From Planctomycetota bacterium (GTDB lineage Bacteria > Planctomycetota > Planctomycetia > Pirellulales > Pirellulaceae): a stretch of 59,934 bases of DNA. The position numbers were made by a program, and so were the translations under genes. Below are positions 58,806 through 59,934 of the stretch, piece after piece. Position 1 is the first letter of the stretch, and every line of letters starts with the position of its first letter. The notes under the pieces were generated by a model. That model saw only the letters and a list, made by a program, of their open reading frames with translations. It did no database searches and had not been told where the DNA came from. The DNA lies in NCBI GenBank assembly GCA_963204915.1, contig CAUJHS010000035.1:1-59934 (forward strand), given 5' to 3'.

Positions 58806-59934
58806 GATATTTCCTTTCGATTCTGCTCGCAGCGTGTCTGGTCGCCGAAGCTCGCGCGGAAGTGGTCCGCGTCGAGATCGCCGATCGCTCGCCGTTCGCG
58901 GACGGAAAAGTTTTCGGACCTGCAGGCCCTTACGAGCGCGTCAAGGGACGGATGTTTCTGGAAACCGATCCGCAGAACGCCGCGAACGAGCGCATCTGCG
59001 ATTTACAACGCGCGCCGCGCAACGCAAACGGCAAGGTTGAGAGTTGGACGGACTTTTTCCTGCTGAAGCCGGTTGAGGCGAACAAAGGCAACGGCCAACT
59101 CCTCTACGACGTCAACAACCGCGGGAATATGCTCGCGCTGTCGACCTTCAATGACGGCGAGCGTAAGAATGATCCTCAGACCGAATCGCATGCAGGCCAA
59201 GGCTTTCTCATTCGGCACGGCTTCTCCGTGCTGTGGTGCGGCTGGAACGGCGAGGTGCAGGCCGACGACACGCAGCGGCTGCTCTGCGGGCTGCCGATCG
59301 CGACCGAGCACGGCCGGACGATCACCGGGCGAGCGCATCTCGAGATCACGAGCACCGAGAAGACTTTCAGCCGAGCCTTTTCATGGAGTCCGTGGGGCAT
59401 TGGCGCGGCTTATCCGTCGGTCAGCCTCGCCAACGCGGACGCCACGCTGACGATGCGACCGCGTCGAGATGCGGGAGGCGTCGAAGTGCCGCGCGAAGCG
59501 TGGGCCTTCGGTCGCTGGGAAAATGAACAGTTCGTTCCCGATGCCACGCATCTGTACGTGAAAGACGGCCTGCGTCCCGGATGGCTCTATGATCTTGTCT
59601 ATACGGCGAAAGAGCCTCGCGTGACCGGCCTCGGTCTCACGGCGATGCGAGATTGCGTGTCGTTTTTCCGGTACGGCGATGCGAAGGAAAATCCGTTGGC
59701 CGGCGCGATCCGCACAGCGTGCGTGTTCGGTATCTCCCAGTCGGGCCGCGTGATTCACCATTTCCTCTATGAAGGGCTGAATGATGATGATGAAGGCCGC
59801 ATCGTCTTCGACGGAGCGCTGATCCACGTCGCCGGCGCCGGCAAGGGGATGTTCAACCAGCGTTTCCGCATGAGCACGGAGTACGGCACGCAGCACGAGG
59901 GGCGCCTTTCCGGCAGCGAATTCTTCCCGCTCGC
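58802..59934 (+). CDS. Alpha/beta-hydrolase domain protein (PF20091-type), 3' end beyond window
   Basis: The ATG at 58802 overlaps the ceramidase-like stop and the frame is open to the window edge (377 codons). It has a signal peptide (RYFLSILLAACLVAEARA), then VEIADRSPFADGKVFGPAGPYERVKGRMFL, the usual opening of these large planctomycete and proteobacterial hydrolases. Further on come YDVNNRGNMLALSTFNDG, FSVLWCGWNGEVQ and the nucleophile elbow FGISQSGRVIHHFLYEGLND (GxSxSG). The His and acidic catalytic residues are expected past the edge. Translationally coupled to the upstream gene. Confidence 0.82.
   Translation, partial: MRYFLSILLAACLVAEARAEVVRVEIADRSPFADGKVFGPAGPYERVKGRMFLETDPQNAANERICDLQRAPRNANGKVESWTDFFLLKPVEANKGNGQLLYDVNNRGNMLALSTFNDGERKNDPQTESHAGQGFLIRHGFSVLWCGWNGEVQADDTQRLLCGLPIATEHGRTITGRAHLEITSTEKTFSRAFSWSPWGIGAAYPSVSLANADATLTMRPRRDAGGVEVPREAWAFGRWENEQFVPDATHLYVKDGLRPGWLYDLVYTAKEPRVTGLGLTAMRDCVSFFRYGDAKENPLAGAIRTACVFGISQSGRVIHHFLYEGLNDDDEGRIVFDGALIHVAGAGKGMFNQRFRMSTEYGTQHEGRLSGSEFFPL

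Overview
The window looks like chromosome from a GC-rich planctomycete, probably of the Pirellulales type. This is inferred from gene content, not from a marker gene. Signs are very large secreted proteins that begin with an LE-LE-R-LLA motif followed by type I dockerin repeats, RHS/YD-repeat proteins, three paired ECF sigma factor and Ser/Thr kinase loci with WD40 or TPR tails, and DUF1559 pilin-like proteins. No rRNA, tRNA, CRISPR array or phage structural gene was seen.

Layout. 1-1236 (-): 5' part of a dockerin-bearing vanadium haloperoxidase-like protein. 1867-10716 (+): an RHS/YD gene of about 2,950 residues, split by one in-frame TAG and carrying ten tandem pre-peptidase-C-like domains. 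10.9-11.4 kb: kinase/WD40 debris, a dispersed repeat and a 30-bp perfect palindrome. 11.7-13.9 kb (+): 3' part of a second RHS gene with a C-terminal dockerin, split by an in-frame TGA. 14.2-15.9 kb (-): a CrtI/CrtISO-like FAD desaturase, split by an in-frame TAG. 16.6-20.7 kb (-): sigma factor and WD40 kinase. 21.1-32.9 kb (-): one giant repeat protein of about 3,920 residues with PKD and RTX parts at its C terminus. 33.9 kb: IS630 remnant.

34.6-46.5 kb holds two paralogous sigma/kinase loci facing each other. The left one continues into a kinase with a WD40 plus beta-helix tail, two DUF1559 proteins and a possible 33-aa ORF. The right one is a kinase-TPR gene followed by a small exported protein. 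Between them lie a DUF1349 remnant and a MITE-like inverted repeat. 46.9-48.0 kb: a cation-ATPase fragment joined to a broken ISAs1 transposase. 48.1-50.9 kb (-): a P1B-4 metal ATPase coupled to a small membrane protein. 51.3 kb (+): an exported GH5-like glycosidase.

52.4-56.1 kb is full of gene fragments: a truncated alcohol dehydrogenase, a decayed immunity-like ORF, an RHS cassette with a toxin-like tip fused to a broken dimethylformamidase-like gene, and IS630 and IS3 fragments. 56.2-59.9 kb (+) is a compact catabolic cluster: exported DHDPS-family aldolase, ceramidase-like protein and alpha/beta-hydrolase.

The sigma factors and kinases are signalling modules that plausibly control surface proteins. 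The RHS, giant repeat and dockerin proteins are cell-surface or extracellular. The most notable pattern is that at least six genes or remnants are cut by a single in-frame stop with homologous sequence continuing on both sides.
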